Shown here: one piece after another, positions 1 to 8,149 of the stretch
Layout: each line of letters opens with the position of its first letter
Numbering within the stretch: position 1 is the stretch's first letter
Assembly (NCBI GenBank): GCA_030527825.1
Contig: JAUNAC010000004.1
Location: 62,001-126,000, forward strand
Source: Lautropia sp.
GTDB lineage: Bacteria; Pseudomonadota; Gammaproteobacteria; Burkholderiales; Burkholderiaceae_E
DNA: 64,000 nt
Direction of reading: 5' to 3'
The notes under the pieces: model-generated
What the model was told of the DNA's origin: nothing
Seen by the model: the letters and a program-made list of their open reading frames with translations, nothing else
Databases searched by the model: none
Position numbers and translations under genes: made by a program

Positions 1-2179
1 TGTTGTCCATGGCCTGTAACGCCCGCCGATCCAGCTTGCCGTTCAGCGTGAGGGGCAGCTGGGGGATAGCCACGAAACGGGCGGGCATCATGTAAGCCGG
101 CAGACGGTTGCGGCATAAATCCCGCAAGGTGTCATCATCAGGCAGGGTCTGACCTGCAGCCGCTACCAGCCAGGCAACCAGCCGGCGTTCCCCATTGGGA
201 GGGCATTCATCTGTGATGGCCGCACTGGCTACGGCCGGGTGGCTGGCCAGGGTAGCCTCGATCTCGCCAGGTTCGATACGGAAGCCGCGGATCTTTAGTT
301 GCCCGTCCAGGCGGCCCAGGTATTCCAGTCGTCCGTCATCCAGCCAGCGGACAGCATCGCCCGTGCGGTAGAGGCGATCCTGCGGGCTGTTGAACGGGTC
401 TGGCACGAAGCGTTCGCTGGTCAGCTCCGGTCGGTTGAGGTAACCCAGAGCCAGCCCCGGCCCGCCGATGTAGAGTTCACCCGCGATGCCGGGGGGGGCC
501 GGTTCGGCCAGCGGGGTGAGGACGCGGACGTAGGTCCAGTTGATGGGACGCCCCAGTGGAACCGAGCCATGACTGTCCAGATCCTGTTCGGAGACTGGCC
601 CTGCCACGGCGAAGGTGGTGGTCTCTGTCGGGCCATAGCCATTGACCAGCTGCAGACCGGGTAGCGCCTGCAGCACCCGTTTGACGTGCCGTGGTGACAG
701 GGCCTCGCCGCCGGTCATCAGAGTACGAAGACCTTTGAGATGTTCCGGATTGTCATCGACGATGCGATTGAACAGTGCGGCGGTCAGCCAGGCGGTATTG
801 ACGCGTTGCGACTGGATAATCTGGGCCAGGCTGCTGCCGGAAGGGACGGCCTGCGAATGGATGACGCAGGCACCGCCATTGAGCAGCGGCCCCCAGATCT
901 CCAGTGTGGATGCATCGAAGGCCAGCGGGGCGGCATGCAGCATGATGACTCTGGAGCCCAATGGCGCGTAGTACTGGCGGTAGACCAGGCGCACGATGGC
1001 ACGGTGCGGGATGACCACACCCTTTGGAGTGCCTGTCGAGCCAGATGTGTACATGATGTAGGCAGGCTGGCGGGCAGAACTGTGCAACCGGGCCAATTCC
1101 TGTTCCGAGATCTGCTCCGAGAGCCGCGGAACGGTACGGTTGCCGGCGGCCGGCGGGATCTGTTCCTCGTCGGGCGTCTCGTCGATGTTCCAGGTTCGTA
1201 TGCCCATCAACCGGGCTTGTGTCTGCTGCTCAGGGTTCGTATGGGCGTCTGTCAGCAGCAGCACAGGTCTGCAGTCCTGCAGTATCAGCGTCAGACGCTG
1301 CGCCGGACTGGCCGGATCTATCGGGACATAGACCGCACCGAGCCGCAGGATGGCCAGCATCAGGGCAATGCTTTCGGGGCGACGCGATAGCAGCATGGCC
1401 ACATGGTCGCCGACACCGACCTCCAGCCCCTGGAGGCGACTGGCCAGCTTCAGCGAGGCATCACGCAGCTGCCGGTACGTCCAGCGTCTGGTGGGCTCAC
1501 CGGGTGCACCGGGCATGATGATGGCGGTCGATTTGGCATGACGACGACATTGCAGGTCGAAACGTTCCAGCACCGTGGCCTGCGGCAGCCGCGATTCGCT
1601 GTCGGTCGAGCCTGACCAGCTCTGTAGTACCAGAGGCTGGATACTGGTGGCCAGATTGGAGATCTGGCACAGGGGCTGGGGTGCGCTCAGTATGAGTTCG
1701 GTTAGCAGATGGCGCAGGAAGCGCCGCCAGCCGTGCAATGCCACCGTGTCATAGCGACCGCTGGGTGAGTGGATGGTTACATCCTCGCCCACAAAGTGCA
1801 GGGAAATATCCGCTTTTTTACCGGCTGTCGATAGTGCGTCCGTTTCCAGGGTGGCATCATGGCCTGCATCGGCCTTGTCGGCTGCTTCGTGATGGCTGGG
1901 GCGCTCTGAGGGGGACGCCGCGTTTCCGGTATCCTCCACGAGTTGCATCAGCCCGGATTCACCCGTCCAGACGGATTTCGCCGCGCCGATCCGCTGGCGA
2001 GCCAGTGCCAGCAGGCTGGCTGTGCTGGTCAGTCCATCCGGCAGCACCGTGCCGGCAGCCCGATGGTCAGCCAGTATCCAGGCTGCCAGCCAGGGAACCT
2101 GTCGGGGTTCGTTCTGTTGCCGGCGTTCGGCCAGTGCTTCTGTCAGAAGAGCGGGGAGCTTGATCGAGATATCAGCCAC
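1..2179 (-). CDS. Non-ribosomal peptide synthetase, 5' part (runs off left edge)
   Basis: The reading frame is open from a stop at 2248 to the window edge. The first usable start is the GTG at 2179, which has no convincing ribosome site. The first ~200 residues resemble only the C-terminal end of a condensation domain, and no HHxxxDG motif is present. A full adenylation domain follows, with YVPIDPASP (A2), MYTSGSTGTPKG (A3, about residue 375), FDAST (A4), NGYGPTETT (A5), YRTGD (A7), KIRGFRIEPGEIE (A8) and NGKLDRRAL (A10, close to the edge). The carrier domain must lie beyond position 1. Hand alignment to GrsA gives the pocket code D-A-L-W-M-G-G-T-F-K, which I cannot assign to a substrate with confidence. 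The protein could be an initiation module, or an adenylation-carrier-reductase enzyme of the Lys2 style. The adenylation call is secure; the start and the product are not. Confidence 0.85.
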   Translation of the reverse strand, partial: MADISIKLPALLTEALAERRQQNEPRQVPWLAAWILADHRAAGTVLPDGLTSTASLLALARQRIGAAKSVWTGESGLMQLVEDTGNAASPSERPSHHEAADKADAGHDATLETDALSTAGKKADISLHFVGEDVTIHSPSGRYDTVALHGWRRFLRHLLTELILSAPQPLCQISNLATSIQPLVLQSWSGSTDSESRLPQATVLERFDLQCRRHAKSTAIIMPGAPGEPTRRWTYRQLRDASLKLASRLQGLEVGVGDHVAMLLSRRPESIALMLAILRLGAVYVPIDPASPAQRLTLILQDCRPVLLLTDAHTNPEQQTQARLMGIRTWNIDETPDEEQIPPAAGNRTVPRLSEQISEQELARLHSSARQPAYIMYTSGSTGTPKGVVIPHRAIVRLVYRQYYAPLGSRVIMLHAAPLAFDASTLEIWGPLLNGGACVIHSQAVPSGSSLAQIIQSQRVNTAWLTAALFNRIVDDNPEHLKGLRTLMTGGEALSPRHVKRVLQALPGLQLVNGYGPTETTTFAVAGPVSEQDLDSHGSVPLGRPINWTYVRVLTPLAEPAPPGIAGELYIGGPGLALGYLNRPELTSERFVPDPFNSPQDRLYRTGDAVRWLDDGRLEYLGRLDGQLKIRGFRIEPGEIEATLASHPAVASAAITDECPPNGERRLVAWLVAAAGQTLPDDDTLRDLCRNRLPAYMMPARFVAIPQLPLTLNGKLDRRALQAMDN

Positions 2180-2440
2180 TGCAGTGAATCCGGTTGGAGA
2201 AGAAGGATGCCAGATGGTTTCGATCCTCCCCTGAGGGTAGGAGATTCATTCCAACAAGCAATCTATAAACGCATGATCGGTTTCGAACATAGGGCCAGTG
2301 GCGGGCATCTTCGTGCTTCGCCCGATACACCGGGTAGCGTATCGCCAAACCAGCCTGTCCACGCTGCCAATACTAGCGTGCCTGCGCAGGCCGTTCCCCC
2401 TAAACATTTGTCATATATTCGTGTCCGGATTCTGCCAAAA

Positions 2441-3607
2441 ATGTTGTATTTTGGCATCGTCATGGCGGCAGGGCTGGCGGCTTGCACGCCGAAGCCAGCC
2501 GCCACTGCACCTGTTTCGCATGTGACTGGCGATCTGGGTGGTGCCGGCGCCCTACCTGCAGTCAAGCAAGGTCAATCCATGTCTTCATTCAGGGGCGGTA
2601 CACCCGCCCGTCCCCGGCTGCGCATGGCAGTTCTGGGGGACTCGGACAGTCATGCTTTTCATGACGCTGTATCACTGCACTACGGTACACCGGATGCACG
2701 GGGAGGCGAGCATCAGGCGAGCACCTGGCAATGGACGGAGGTGCTTGCCCAGCTTCGGCCTGAGGAGATTGATCAGGGGCCGTTTGGCGAGGTGGGAGCC
2801 TCTGGCGCCGGTGCCTGGTTACGCCGTCATCTGCTGGGAAGTCTGGTGCGGCAGCACAAGGAGGATTTTCGCTATAACGTCGCTTTTAGCGGTGCGACCT
2901 GTGAGGCGCTCAACGACCCCACCTACGGGCAGGTACCGGTTCTGTTAGCCGAAATCGCCCATGATCTGCAGGCTTGGCGCAGTATACCCGCGGTGGCTGT
3001 CATCCGTATCGGTATCAACAGCCTGGGCAAGCGCACGGATCTGGATGCCTATGCGGCAAGCGGGGCCGACGCTGCCAATCTGGGCAAGGTCAATGCCTGT
3101 GCAGAGGAAGTTTCCCAGGCCGTACATAAGCTTCGGGAGCGTGTACCCTTTATGGATATCGTCCTGGTGGGCATTCTGAACAATGTCGACTGGCCACCAT
3201 TGCATGGCAAATATCAGAGTGCGCAAGCGCAGGCGCGGATTGCCGGTGTGCTGGATGCTTATGACCAGCGACTGCGCGAACTGGCCCGAACCATGCGGGG
3301 AGTACATTTTTTTGATGACCGGGCCTTTTTCCGGCATTGGTTCGGGTCACGTGATGCCCAGGGGCGACCCGCATACCGGGAGGTGAAGTTGGGCGGTGAT
3401 CGCGCAGTCACGGTGAGCCAGGGAGATGAGCCGTGGCATGCAGTGATTGGTGATGGTCATGCCGGCACGATCTGGAACGGGTTGTGGGCAGCCGCCATGG
3501 TGGCGGAGTTCAACCGGATCAAGGGGGTGGATATCGCCCCTGTACAGTTTGCGGAAATTGCCCGGCTGGCGGATCCGGATCACCAGTTCGGGCTCCGGCC
3601 CCGCTAG
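2441..3607 (+). CDS. SGNH/GDSL-family hydrolase-like lipoprotein
   Basis: The N-terminus is a short hydrophobic segment ending in the lipobox LAAC at residues 12-15, so this should be an envelope lipoprotein. The four SGNH blocks are present in order: GDSDS with the nucleophile Ser, FSGATC supplying the block II Gly, GINSLG supplying the block III Asn, and DGHAG supplying the Asp/His pair near the C-terminus. This suggests an esterase or acetyl-group enzyme acting on a surface glycan or lipid; the substrate is unknown. The ATG at 2441 has no clear ribosome site. A TTG at 2408 would add a basic stretch that looks like a normal signal-peptide n-region, so it is a credible alternative. The gene diverges from the NRPS and converges on the M14-type enzyme. 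Confidence 0.75.
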   Translation: MLYFGIVMAAGLAACTPKPAATAPVSHVTGDLGGAGALPAVKQGQSMSSFRGGTPARPRLRMAVLGDSDSHAFHDAVSLHYGTPDARGGEHQASTWQWTEVLAQLRPEEIDQGPFGEVGASGAGAWLRRHLLGSLVRQHKEDFRYNVAFSGATCEALNDPTYGQVPVLLAEIAHDLQAWRSIPAVAVIRIGINSLGKRTDLDAYAASGADAANLGKVNACAEEVSQAVHKLRERVPFMDIVLVGILNNVDWPPLHGKYQSAQAQARIAGVLDAYDQRLRELARTMRGVHFFDDRAFFRHWFGSRDAQGRPAYREVKLGGDRAVTVSQGDEPWHAVIGDGHAGTIWNGLWAAAMVAEFNRIKGVDIAPVQFAEIARLADPDHQFGLRPR

Positions 3608-3642
3608 GAGGTCTTTGGCCAGCAGCTGGGGCCGGCCCAGTT

Positions 3643-4716
3643 TTAGGCAAGCTGCCGGTGGCCTGGGCGTGCGAAATAGAACCACTCACGCCCCGGCGGC
3701 GTGCCTGGGTTGGGAAAGACGATGTAGCCGGGTTCCGGTGCCGTCAGCGGCAGACCGTCGGCCCGATACGCAATGACTTCTCCCGCTGCGACCTGGTCGA
3801 AGGAATGCCATTCGCGTACAAAACGGTCACCGGTTGCATGGCGGTCGAATACATCACACAGTTCGATCAGCTCATATTCTCCGGCCGGGTGCTGTGCAGT
3901 GTTCCGCGTCCCGGGCGCGTGTAGTCGGGCAGAGCCATTTCCTGCTGGCTGTTCCCGCGCAGACGCTGGTGCTGCGTGATCCTCCGTGTCCGGGTACATC
4001 AATCCACCCAGATCGAGGGCACGCAGCGCATTATCGATCGCGGCACGGGCGACGGCCGGAGCCTGTGGGTCCTTGTGCTGGCCACATTCGACCGTTACTG
4101 CATAGCCACCATGGGCGCGCATGTATTCGGTCGTTCCGATGCCATACGAGATGCTGCCGTTCTGGCGGCGGCGCACACCACGGGCATAGGCTGCCAGCCA
4201 GCCATAGACCAGACGGCGGGGGCCGACAGAGCGTGCCAGCTGCTCTTCTTCCTGAGCGCGGCCAAAGGGTTCCAGTTCGTCATGATTGTTGGCCGGGCCA
4301 AAGAAAACAAAGGGTTGCCCTGGCGCGGCGAAGGTGTGCAGGTCTATCAGGACATCATGGCTGGCCAGGATGGGGCCAAGCCGGGTAGCGATGCGGTCTT
4401 CGACCGTTTCAGGGGAAAGGCTCGGGCGGAAATCGCGGTTCAGGTTGCGGTCTCCCTCGCGTCGGCCGGCAGCCCAGGCCACCGGGTTGGCCACGGGAAT
4501 GAAGGTCAGGGTGCCACGGCCCAGGATGCGGCGTCCATCCGCAAATTCCGTCAGGATTTCGCGGATGGCCTGCGGCCCGGCCGTCTCGTTGCCGTGCACC
4601 CCGCCCAGCACAAGGAGACGCGGCCCCGGTCGGAGGGCGTGATATTGATGCACCTCAATGACGCGGGCGGCACTGGGTTTGGTGGGCTTGCTGGCGTTGG
4701 TGAGGGAGTCTGCCAT
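3643..4716 (-). CDS. Succinylglutamate desuccinylase/aspartoacylase family protein
   Basis: This 357-residue protein has the zinc-ligand layout of the AstE/AspA branch of the M14 fold. GGVHGNET gives His and Glu, LIDLHTF gives the second His, and TVECGQH contains the probable catalytic Glu. RNLNRDF matches the substrate-binding Asn-Arg segment of the family. Members cleave an acyl group from an amino acid or related small molecule in the cytoplasm. No arginine-catabolism (ast) genes lie alongside, so the real substrate is uncertain. The C-terminal part after about residue 240 is less conserved and probably forms the lid domain. The start is the ATG at 4716. The gene converges with the GDSL lipoprotein gene. 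Confidence 0.82.
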   Translation of the reverse strand: MADSLTNASKPTKPSAARVIEVHQYHALRPGPRLLVLGGVHGNETAGPQAIREILTEFADGRRILGRGTLTFIPVANPVAWAAGRREGDRNLNRDFRPSLSPETVEDRIATRLGPILASHDVLIDLHTFAAPGQPFVFFGPANNHDELEPFGRAQEEEQLARSVGPRRLVYGWLAAYARGVRRRQNGSISYGIGTTEYMRAHGGYAVTVECGQHKDPQAPAVARAAIDNALRALDLGGLMYPDTEDHAAPASAREQPAGNGSARLHAPGTRNTAQHPAGEYELIELCDVFDRHATGDRFVREWHSFDQVAAGEVIAYRADGLPLTAPEPGYIVFPNPGTPPGREWFYFARPGHRQLA

Positions 4717-4950
4717 GGCGCGAAAGTCTGAAAGGCGGGAGAATCGGTGCGTGCAGCATGTTGCGGGGCAGCGGCCCGTGACAACCTGTCTGTCCGATGT
4801 GCCGAGATTACCAGATTGGCCGGGGCGTACAGGGTCAACGCAGGACAGCTGTCAGGCGTTTTCAGATCAGGTCGGGCAATTGTGGCCCAGCTGTCGGGTT
4901 GTCGGCCGGCGACGGACTCCCATTGGCATGATCGTAGACAGGACACATAA

Positions 4951-5757
4951 ATGGAGCGAGCCTTAAAACATTTCCGGATGCAGGCGCCGACGGCCCGTGG
5001 TGGGTCAGGTCGCATGGCCGCGCTGGCCGTCATGCTGCTGTGCGGGGGATGCGCCAGTTATTTTGGGGCAGAAGTGACGGCCTATCATCAGGCGGAACCC
5101 GCATTGCAGGGGCTCAGTTTTCGGCTGGCACCCGATGCGCAGCAGGAAAACAGCCTGGAGTTCCAGACCTATGCGGCGCAGGTGCGTCAGGCCCTGCTGG
5201 CACACGGTCTGCGGGAAACGGGCAGCAGTCGGCCTGATGTGCGGGTCGCGCTGGACTATACGATTGACCATGGCCGTCCGGTCAATTACAGCCAGCCGAA
5301 CTACGCTTATGTTTTCCAGGGCTATCGGCAGGTGGCGCACCAGCGTACCGACGCCAACGGACAGGTAGTGACATACTGGGAAACCGAGCCGCTGTATGGG
5401 TACGATCTGGTCGGTTATTCCACCTATCAGCGGACGGTTTTTCGCAAGCAGGCGAGGGTCACGTTGACCAGTACCCACCCGCTGCCGGGCCGGCCCGCCC
5501 GGTTGTACGAAGGTACGGTGGTATCTGACTCGGAGGATTCGGCGCTCAACAATGCCGTTCCCCTGATGCTAAGGGCGCTATTTCAGGACTTCCCCGGCCC
5601 TAACGGTGTGACACATCGTGTGGAGATTCGCACAGACGGTACGACCGAGCCCTCGCTTGACCAGAAGGAGGGTACGGCCAGGGGCGCGGAAGCACCCAGC
5701 CGGACATCTGTCCGGCCGGCTGTGACACCATCACGCCCCCCGCGCGAGGGGCACTGA
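4951..5757 (+). CDS. DUF4136-type lipoprotein
   Basis: The ATG at 4951 follows AGGACA at a suitable distance. The precursor has a long N-terminal region, a hydrophobic segment (MAALAVMLL) and the lipobox CGGC, so it should be lipid-anchored. The mature part, about residues 45-220, has alternating hydrophobic and tyrosine-rich strands typical of DUF4136 proteins, a family without a known function. The C-terminal 45 residues are Pro/Thr/Ser-rich and probably disordered. ATG codons at residues 10 and 22 are alternative starts. There is no operon partner on this strand. Confidence 0.65.
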   Translation: MERALKHFRMQAPTARGGSGRMAALAVMLLCGGCASYFGAEVTAYHQAEPALQGLSFRLAPDAQQENSLEFQTYAAQVRQALLAHGLRETGSSRPDVRVALDYTIDHGRPVNYSQPNYAYVFQGYRQVAHQRTDANGQVVTYWETEPLYGYDLVGYSTYQRTVFRKQARVTLTSTHPLPGRPARLYEGTVVSDSEDSALNNAVPLMLRALFQDFPGPNGVTHRVEIRTDGTTEPSLDQKEGTARGAEAPSRTSVRPAVTPSRPPREGH

Positions 5758-5798
5758 AAGAACGGCGTCTGCCCCGGGCGGAGAGGTCAGGCGGTGGG

Positions 5799-6785
5799 TC
5801 AGTGACCTGAGCGGGCTGGCCAGGGGGTAGGCAGACCGATGCCCAGCTGGCGGGTACGGCGATCCATCCGGCGAACCAGGTGCTCGATATCCTGCTCTTC
5901 CGATTCGTCCAGTGGACGGGCAGGTTCGCGCAGGCGCGCATGGCGGATGATGCCACGGAGCCGGAGCAGGTGTTTGAGGACGCCCTGTCCAATCGTCAAC
6001 TGGCGCTGGTGGCGCATCAGTGGCAGGTAGGCATCGAATACATCCTCGGCGTCATCCCGTTTGCCGGCCTCGAACAGCTCCTGCATCTTGATCAGCGCTT
6101 CTGGATAGGCGAAGGCTGAAAATGCACCATCAACCGTACGATCCAGAGCCTGTGGGAAATGCAGGCCGTCATTACCCTCGAAGATGGCCAGACGACGGAC
6201 GCCCTTGGTTTCCGCCTTGCGCAGTGCTTCTGCCTTGTCCAGTCCCGCACCGCCTCCCTGGCACATCCCGACCAGGCGTTCGAAGTCCTGCAGCATCCGG
6301 ATCAGCAGATAGGAGGCGACGGTGACGCCGGTGATGGCGGGCTGGTCGTGCAGGATCCAGGGGATCTCGCCCAGGCGCTCGCTAAGACGCTCGAAATAGT
6401 TGTAGATATCCTCATCCGTACGCAGCGTGCAGTCCGGGCTAATCCGCACACCTGCTGCGCCGGCATCCATAACCCGCCTGCCCAGCAGGGCGAGATTGTC
6501 AATGCCAGGCGAGGAGATGTCGACGATGGCAGGAATGCGGCCATTCAGGTGGCGAATACCGGCACGTACAACCGACAGACGTTCGTCGTTGGTCAGTTTG
6601 TCGGCTTCGGCGTGTGCACCCAGTAACAGGACGCCGCTGGCACCACAGGTAACCAGGAAATCCATCTGTGCCCGGATACCGTCAAGATCCAGGGTGCCGT
6701 CCTGGGTGAATGGCGAAATGGCTTCTGCAAAGACACCGCGCGTTGAGGTCGTGATCAGGGGGCGATCATTCCAGTTCAGATTCAA
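5799..6785 (-). CDS. DapA-like (dihydrodipicolinate synthase family) protein lacking catalytic residues
   Basis: The protein follows the DapA/NAL TIM-barrel pattern over its whole length: an N-terminal TPF-like segment (AISPFTQDG), LTNDER after strand 2, AGAAGVRISP and IPWILHDQPAITG. The key positions are changed. GTTGE reads GAHAE, the Tyr of YNxP reads His (HDQP), and the Schiff-base Lys of GIKE reads Cys (GMCQ). Aldolase or synthase chemistry by the usual route therefore looks impossible. I prefer the TTG at 6785 because AAGGAAA lies just upstream and family homology begins there. An upstream in-frame ATG at 6926 would add 47 residues with no family resemblance. The function is unknown. 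Confidence 0.75.
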   Translation of the reverse strand: MNLNWNDRPLITTSTRGVFAEAISPFTQDGTLDLDGIRAQMDFLVTCGASGVLLLGAHAEADKLTNDERLSVVRAGIRHLNGRIPAIVDISSPGIDNLALLGRRVMDAGAAGVRISPDCTLRTDEDIYNYFERLSERLGEIPWILHDQPAITGVTVASYLLIRMLQDFERLVGMCQGGGAGLDKAEALRKAETKGVRRLAIFEGNDGLHFPQALDRTVDGAFSAFAYPEALIKMQELFEAGKRDDAEDVFDAYLPLMRHQRQLTIGQGVLKHLLRLRGIIRHARLREPARPLDESEEQDIEHLVRRMDRRTRQLGIGLPTPWPARSGH

Positions 6786-7099
6786 ACCACTTTCCTTCGA
6801 AGATTTCACGGGAGGGTCGTGGCATTCGGGACGGCGCACTGCGCGGCACGGAACAGGGCAGCGTACTGCCTGTACCGGTGTGGCGGCCGGGCCGGATGCC
6901 GACGTCATGTCTCGCCAGGGAGACATGACGGCGATAGTGGAAGTCTACATGAGCCATCTGCTCAAGGCCGCACCCGGGTGTTCACATTCAAAAACCGTTA
7001 CATCCAGATGCGGCATAGAGGAGACGATGACAGATGGACCGACGCGTGTTGGCGACGGGTTTGAATTAACTATTGTTCACAAAAAACCATGGCGACGGG
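6786..7099. other. Non-coding stretch between DapA-like gene and tRNA-Arg
   Basis: This holds the presumed promoter and leader of the DapA-like gene, or its N-terminus if the upstream ATG at 6926 is used. From about 6970 there is more AT-rich sequence leading to the tRNA promoter. No further gene, repeat or RNA was recognised. Confidence 0.4.
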
Positions 7100-7127
7100 A
7101 TGACAAATCCTGATCCCGTGTTAATAT
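7100..7127 (+). promoter_or_regulatory. Sigma-70-type promoter of tRNA-Arg
   Basis: A -35 element ATGACA (7100-7105) is separated by 16 bases from TAATAT (7122-7127). The tRNA begins 12 bases downstream of the -10 element, the usual distance for a stable-RNA promoter. Confidence 0.65.
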
Positions 7128-7139
7128 CCTTTCCGCGCT

Positions 7140-7216
7140 GCGCCCGTAGCTCAGTTGGATAGAGTACTTGGCTACGAACCAAGGGGTCGTGGGTTCGAAT
7201 CCTGCCGGGCGCGCCA
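7140..7216 (+). tRNA. tRNA-Arg (anticodon ACG)
   Basis: A 77-base cloverleaf can be drawn. The acceptor GCGCCCG pairs with CGGGCGC, followed by discriminator G and an encoded CCA. The D arm contains AGCTCAGTTGGATAGAGT. The anticodon stem CTTGG/CCAAG encloses CTACGAA, giving anticodon ACG. The T loop is GTTCGAATC. It reads CGN arginine codons after A34 deamination. Confidence 0.97.
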
Positions 7217-7225
7217 CCTTATTCA

Positions 7226-7260
7226 GGGCCTGGTCTCCAGAGGGAGGCCAGGCCCTTTTC
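7226..7260 (+). terminator. Rho-independent terminator after tRNA-Arg
   Basis: GGGCCTGG and CCAGGCCC flank an inner CTCC/GGAG pairing with an AGAG loop, giving a stem of about 13 pairs followed by a run of four T. It starts ten bases after the CCA end. Confidence 0.85.
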
Positions 7261-7405
7261 ATTTCAGCTACGCCCGGCCAAGCAGACTGCCGGTCTGGGA
7301 CGGGCATCGTTGGCTGCGTGACGCCCGGTTGCCGGACTGTCCTCTGTCTCCCCGTTCGCGGGCATGATGACAGCCGTCCATGGCCGGATTCATCCCAGCG
7401 TACTG

Positions 7406-8056
7406 CTATCTGTCCGTGCTCCCCAGAAAGCGACGCATCAGATCGGCCATGGTGCGCACTTCAAATTTGTCCATGATGTTGGCACGGTGTGCTTCCACAG
7501 TCTTGATGCTGATGTTCAGATCCCCGGCGATCTGCTTGTTCAACCTGCCAGCGGCAATCAATTCCAGCACCTGCTGTTCGCGGGGCGTCAGGCGGGCCAG
7601 GAGTTCCTGACGCTGTTCGCGGCGCTGGGCATCAGACTGTTTTTCCCGCGCCTGGTTGAAAGCGTTGTTGACGGTGTTGATCAGTTGCTGGTCATCGAAC
7701 GGCTTTTCCAGAAAATCCACAGCGCCCAGTTTCATGCGCGCTACGGCCATGCCGACGTCGCCGTGACCGGTCATGAAAATCAGCGGCAGATCATAGTGTT
7801 GGCGCAGCAGCTCGTCATGCAGCTCGATGCCGCTCATACCGCCCATGCGGACATCCAGGATCAGAACGGCAACATGACCAGGGACATAGGCGTTTAGAAA
7901 GCTTTCTGCGCTTGGAAAGGCCCGCACGTTGAAACCGCTACCTTCCAGCAGCCAGCGTAGAGAATCGCGAACTGCTTCGTCGTCGTCGACAATATAGACG
8001 AACTTTCCTTGTGGTGAGGGCGGGGAGGTCGCGGGGGTGTCATTAGGGAAATTCAT
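7406..8056 (-). CDS. FixJ/NarL-type response regulator
   Basis: The N-terminal receiver domain begins FVYIVDDDEA. The phospho-acceptor Asp is in ILDVRM (about residue 68), and the switch residues are in FMTGHGD and FLEKPF. The C-terminal LuxR-type helix-turn-helix runs from LTPREQQVLELIAAG to KTVEAHRANIMDK. The ATG at 8056 is preceded by AAGG at seven bases and is preferred over a TTG at 8080. It lies 93 bases downstream of, and on the same strand as, the PAS histidine kinase, its obvious partner. Targets are not visible. The pair is divergent from the pyruvate dehydrogenase operon, which makes carbon or redox sensing a reasonable guess. Confidence 0.9.
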   Translation of the reverse strand: MNFPNDTPATSPPSPQGKFVYIVDDDEAVRDSLRWLLEGSGFNVRAFPSAESFLNAYVPGHVAVLILDVRMGGMSGIELHDELLRQHYDLPLIFMTGHGDVGMAVARMKLGAVDFLEKPFDDQQLINTVNNAFNQAREKQSDAQRREQRQELLARLTPREQQVLELIAAGRLNKQIAGDLNISIKTVEAHRANIMDKFEVRTMADLMRRFLGSTDR

Positions 8057-8149
8057 GGATTGCCTTGTAAATGTGGCCAAAATGGCGAAATCAGTTTTGC
8101 GATTATCACCGAAACTGTTGTATTGGCATTGCGGGAAAACACCGATGTT

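Noticed and set aside
1943-2440. In-frame rightward extension of the GDSL lipoprotein to 1943
   Set aside because: It would overlap the NRPS coding sequence on the other strand, contains no family-like sequence, and would bury the lipobox signal in the middle of the protein.
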